NCBI GenBank assembly: GCA_947303825.1 | Contig: CAMYZK010000020.1 | Span: 1 to 15,899, forward strand | Source: an uncultured Prevotella sp. | GTDB taxonomy: Bacteria; Bacteroidota; Bacteroidia; Bacteroidales; Bacteroidaceae | Length of the DNA stretch: 15,899 bases | Reading direction: 5' to 3' | Part shown: positions 14,666-15,899 of the stretch, piece by piece | How the letters are laid out: each line of letters begins with the position of its first letter | Position numbering within the stretch: the stretch's first letter is position 1 | The notes under the pieces: model-generated | Told to the model about the DNA's origin: nothing | What the model saw: the letters and a program-made list of their open reading frames with translations, nothing else | The model's database searches: none | Made by a program: the position numbers and the translations under genes

Positions 14666-15049
14666 TTAATTATTTGATTGGTTATTCTTTTTAATTGTTT
14701 TTATTGATGAGACCAACAATGCAATGACCTCACTTAAGTCACCTGCCATGCTTTCAAATCCTTCCGTCGAAAGGTATCCTGTGTCATGTAGCAGGTTGAG
14801 CCAGTTCATAGTCTCATTAGCCTCTTTAAGAGCAATGTGAAGTTTGAAAGCGAAGTCAGAAGAACTCTGTGCGAATTCCGACTCATGAACATTTGCAGAG
14901 ATGGAGGTTCCAGAACGTAAGACCTGCTTATAGACGGACTGTAGTTTCCAGTCATTATCAGTGAAATGAAGGAACATTATCACTATACTTATGGCAAAGT
15001 TGTAACTTTTGATGTGTAATGGTCCTCCTTCTCTATTATAGTGTATCAT
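14666..15049 (-). CDS. four-helix-bundle protein (S23/IVS-encoded family), copy B
   Basis: A 127-residue helical protein of the same superfamily as the one at 77-454 but clearly divergent from it. The signature is KSYNFAISIVIMFLHF (first helix), then VYKQVLRSGTSISANVHESE (39-58), FAFKLHIALKEANETMNWLN, LHDTGYLSTEGFESM, and a last helix EVIALLVSSIKTIKK. The motif LRSGTSISANVHE is the subfamily hallmark. The ATG at 15049 is only 3 nt inside the upstream arm. No promoter box is visible, so expression probably depends on the pta transcript. Base composition is visibly richer in A+T than ackA and pta. The biochemical role is unknown; nucleic-acid binding is possible by relation to Avd. Confidence 0.85.
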   Translation of the reverse strand: MIHYNREGGPLHIKSYNFAISIVIMFLHFTDNDWKLQSVYKQVLRSGTSISANVHESEFAQSSSDFAFKLHIALKEANETMNWLNLLHDTGYLSTEGFESMAGDLSEVIALLVSSIKTIKKNNQSNN

Positions 15050-15052
15050 AAC

Positions 15053-15094
15053 GCGGTAGCAAATTCTTCACTCTTCACTTTTCACTCTTCACTT
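15053..15094 (-). repeat. element B upstream arm, overlapping the pta stop
   Basis: The core GCGGTAGCAAATT is followed by heptads TCTTCAC, TCTTCAC, TTTTCAC, TCTTCAC. The pta stop codon TGA (15089-15091 on the minus strand) and the preceding AAG codon fall in the array, so the repeat supplies the end of the pta reading frame. Confidence 0.9.
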
Positions 15095-15899
15095 TTTGGC
15101 GTCCATGGCCTGGCAAGCGGTGATGGCTACCAAGTAATAGATGTCGTCGACGGAGCAGCCACGGCTGAGGTCGTTCACGGGACGGGCGATGCCCTGCAGT
15201 ATTGGTCCTACGGCGGTGGCACCGGCCAGGCGCTGCACCAGTTTGTAGGCAATGTTTCCCACTTCGAGGCAGGGGAAGACAAGGACATTGGCGTTGCCGG
15301 CAATCTCTGAGCCGGGGGCCTTCTTCTTACCTACAGCAGGCACGAGGGCGGCATCAGCCTGAAGCTCGCCGTCAATCTTCAGCGTGGGGTCGAGCTCCTT
15401 GGCCAAACGAGTAGCCTCTACCACCTTGTCTACCACCTCATGCGAGGCGCTGCCTTTCGTAGAGAACGAGAGCATGGCCACACGCGGGTCGGCGAAGCCG
15501 GCCACACTCTTTGCTGTCTGCGCGGTGCAGACGGCAATCTGCGAGAGCTGGTTGGCATCGGGCATGGGGGTCACGGCAACGTCGCCAACAACGAGGACAC
15601 CGTTCTCGCCGTATTCGGGCTTGTCGGTAATCATCAGCATGGCACCGCTCACACAGGTGATACCAGGAGCACACTTGATAATCTGCAGAGCAGGGCGCAG
15701 CGTCTCGCCTGTCGTCGACAGAGCACCGGAAATCTGACCGTCGGCACCCTCGGTCTTGATAATCATACAGCCTAAGTACAGGGGATTCTTAATCAGTTTA
15801 CGGGCCTCCTCGATGGTCATACCCTTCGACTTGCGAATCTCGGCCAGTTTCTCGGCCAGTTCCTCGCTCTTGTCATAGTTCTCTGGATCGATGAGGGTT
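15089..15899 (-). CDS. pta: phosphate acetyltransferase, partial (C-terminal part)
   Basis: About 270 residues are visible; the reading frame runs off the right edge (beginning TLIDPENYDKSEELAEK at the window end), so the ATG at 15820 is internal. The enzyme converts acetyl-CoA and phosphate to acetyl phosphate, the substrate of AckA. Conserved blocks include MTIEEARKLIKNPLYLGCMI, GAMLMITDKPEYGENGVLVV, DVAVTPMPDANQLSQIA, PRVAMLSFSTKGSASHE, DGELQADAALVPAV, KAPGSEIAGNANVLVFP and NIAYKLVQRLAGATAVGPIL. The stop codon lies inside the repeat arm of element B, with the final KK encoded at the junction. Confidence 0.96.
   Translation of the reverse strand, partial: TLIDPENYDKSEELAEKLAEIRKSKGMTIEEARKLIKNPLYLGCMIIKTEGADGQISGALSTTGETLRPALQIIKCAPGITCVSGAMLMITDKPEYGENGVLVVGDVAVTPMPDANQLSQIAVCTAQTAKSVAGFADPRVAMLSFSTKGSASHEVVDKVVEATRLAKELDPTLKIDGELQADAALVPAVGKKKAPGSEIAGNANVLVFPCLEVGNIAYKLVQRLAGATAVGPILQGIARPVNDLSRGCSVDDIYYLVAITACQAMDAKK

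Larger units (their letters stand above)
14596..15094 (-). mobile_element. element B: inverted-repeat-bounded four-helix-bundle cassette between pta and ackA
   Basis: 14596-14637 and 15053-15094 form an inverted repeat matching at 41 of 42 positions. Each arm consists of GTGAAGA heptads (four perfect copies at 14598-14625) plus a non-repetitive core ATTTGCTACCGC, in mirror order. The 415-nt interior contains only a four-helix-bundle gene and a third copy of the arm sequence after its stop. The unit fills the pta-ackA gap almost base for base: one arm contains the pta stop codon and the other ends 7 nt before the ackA ATG. No transposase is present. The same plan occurs in element A at 51-515. 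Mobility is inferred. Confidence 0.5.

Overview
The window looks like a chromosomal segment of a Bacteroidales bacterium, most like Prevotella/Segatella. The evidence is the gene order parB - DUF5683 protein - MltD-like transglycosylase - Rel(p)ppGpp enzyme, promoter-like TAnnTTTG boxes of the Bacteroidetes sigma factor, a secreted protein ending in a Prevotella-type 'NGQRV..KGLYILNGKK' tail, and weak Shine-Dalgarno signals. This is inferred from protein and motif recognition; no search was run.

Layout. (1) 1-515: two tiny hairpins, then a compact element made of an inverted repeat around a gene for a four-helix-bundle (S23/IVS-type) protein. (2) 523-6058, plus strand: chromosome partitioning ParB, a small DUF5683 membrane protein, a LysM lytic transglycosylase and a RelA/SpoT alarmone enzyme, probably one transcription unit. 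(3) 6084-6665: ribosomal protein L19 with its own promoter, a structured leader and a clear terminator. (4) 6759-8474: a HerA/YjgR-type (DUF853) ATPase ending in a long bidirectional terminator. (5) Minus strand: a large secreted protein of unknown function and a surface S41-peptidase lipoprotein. (6) A small plus-strand MerR-type regulator whose stop overlaps the convergent pectinesterase gene. (7) Minus strand, reading right to left: pta (partial) - second four-helix element - ackA - small nucleotidyltransferase - pectinesterase.

Most of the window is ordinary housekeeping and accessory content. The unusual part is a pair of compact elements, one directly upstream of parB and one between pta and ackA. 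Each encodes a different four-helix-bundle protein and is enclosed by inverted arms built from short tandem units: 9-nt GAGTTAAAG-like in the first, 7-nt GTGAAGA in the second. Each also carries a third copy of the arm sequence at the 3' end of the gene, which can form a local hairpin with the downstream arm. The interiors are nearly equal in length (411 and 415 nt). Both genes read in the same direction as the host genes, and the arms reach into neighbouring gene ends; the pta stop codon lies inside an arm. A related gene-less 7-nt array forms the last codons and stop of parB, and another heptad family forms the leader of the DUF5683 gene. The architecture resembles 23S rRNA intervening sequences moved into protein operons, and is the best candidate for an undescribed system here.
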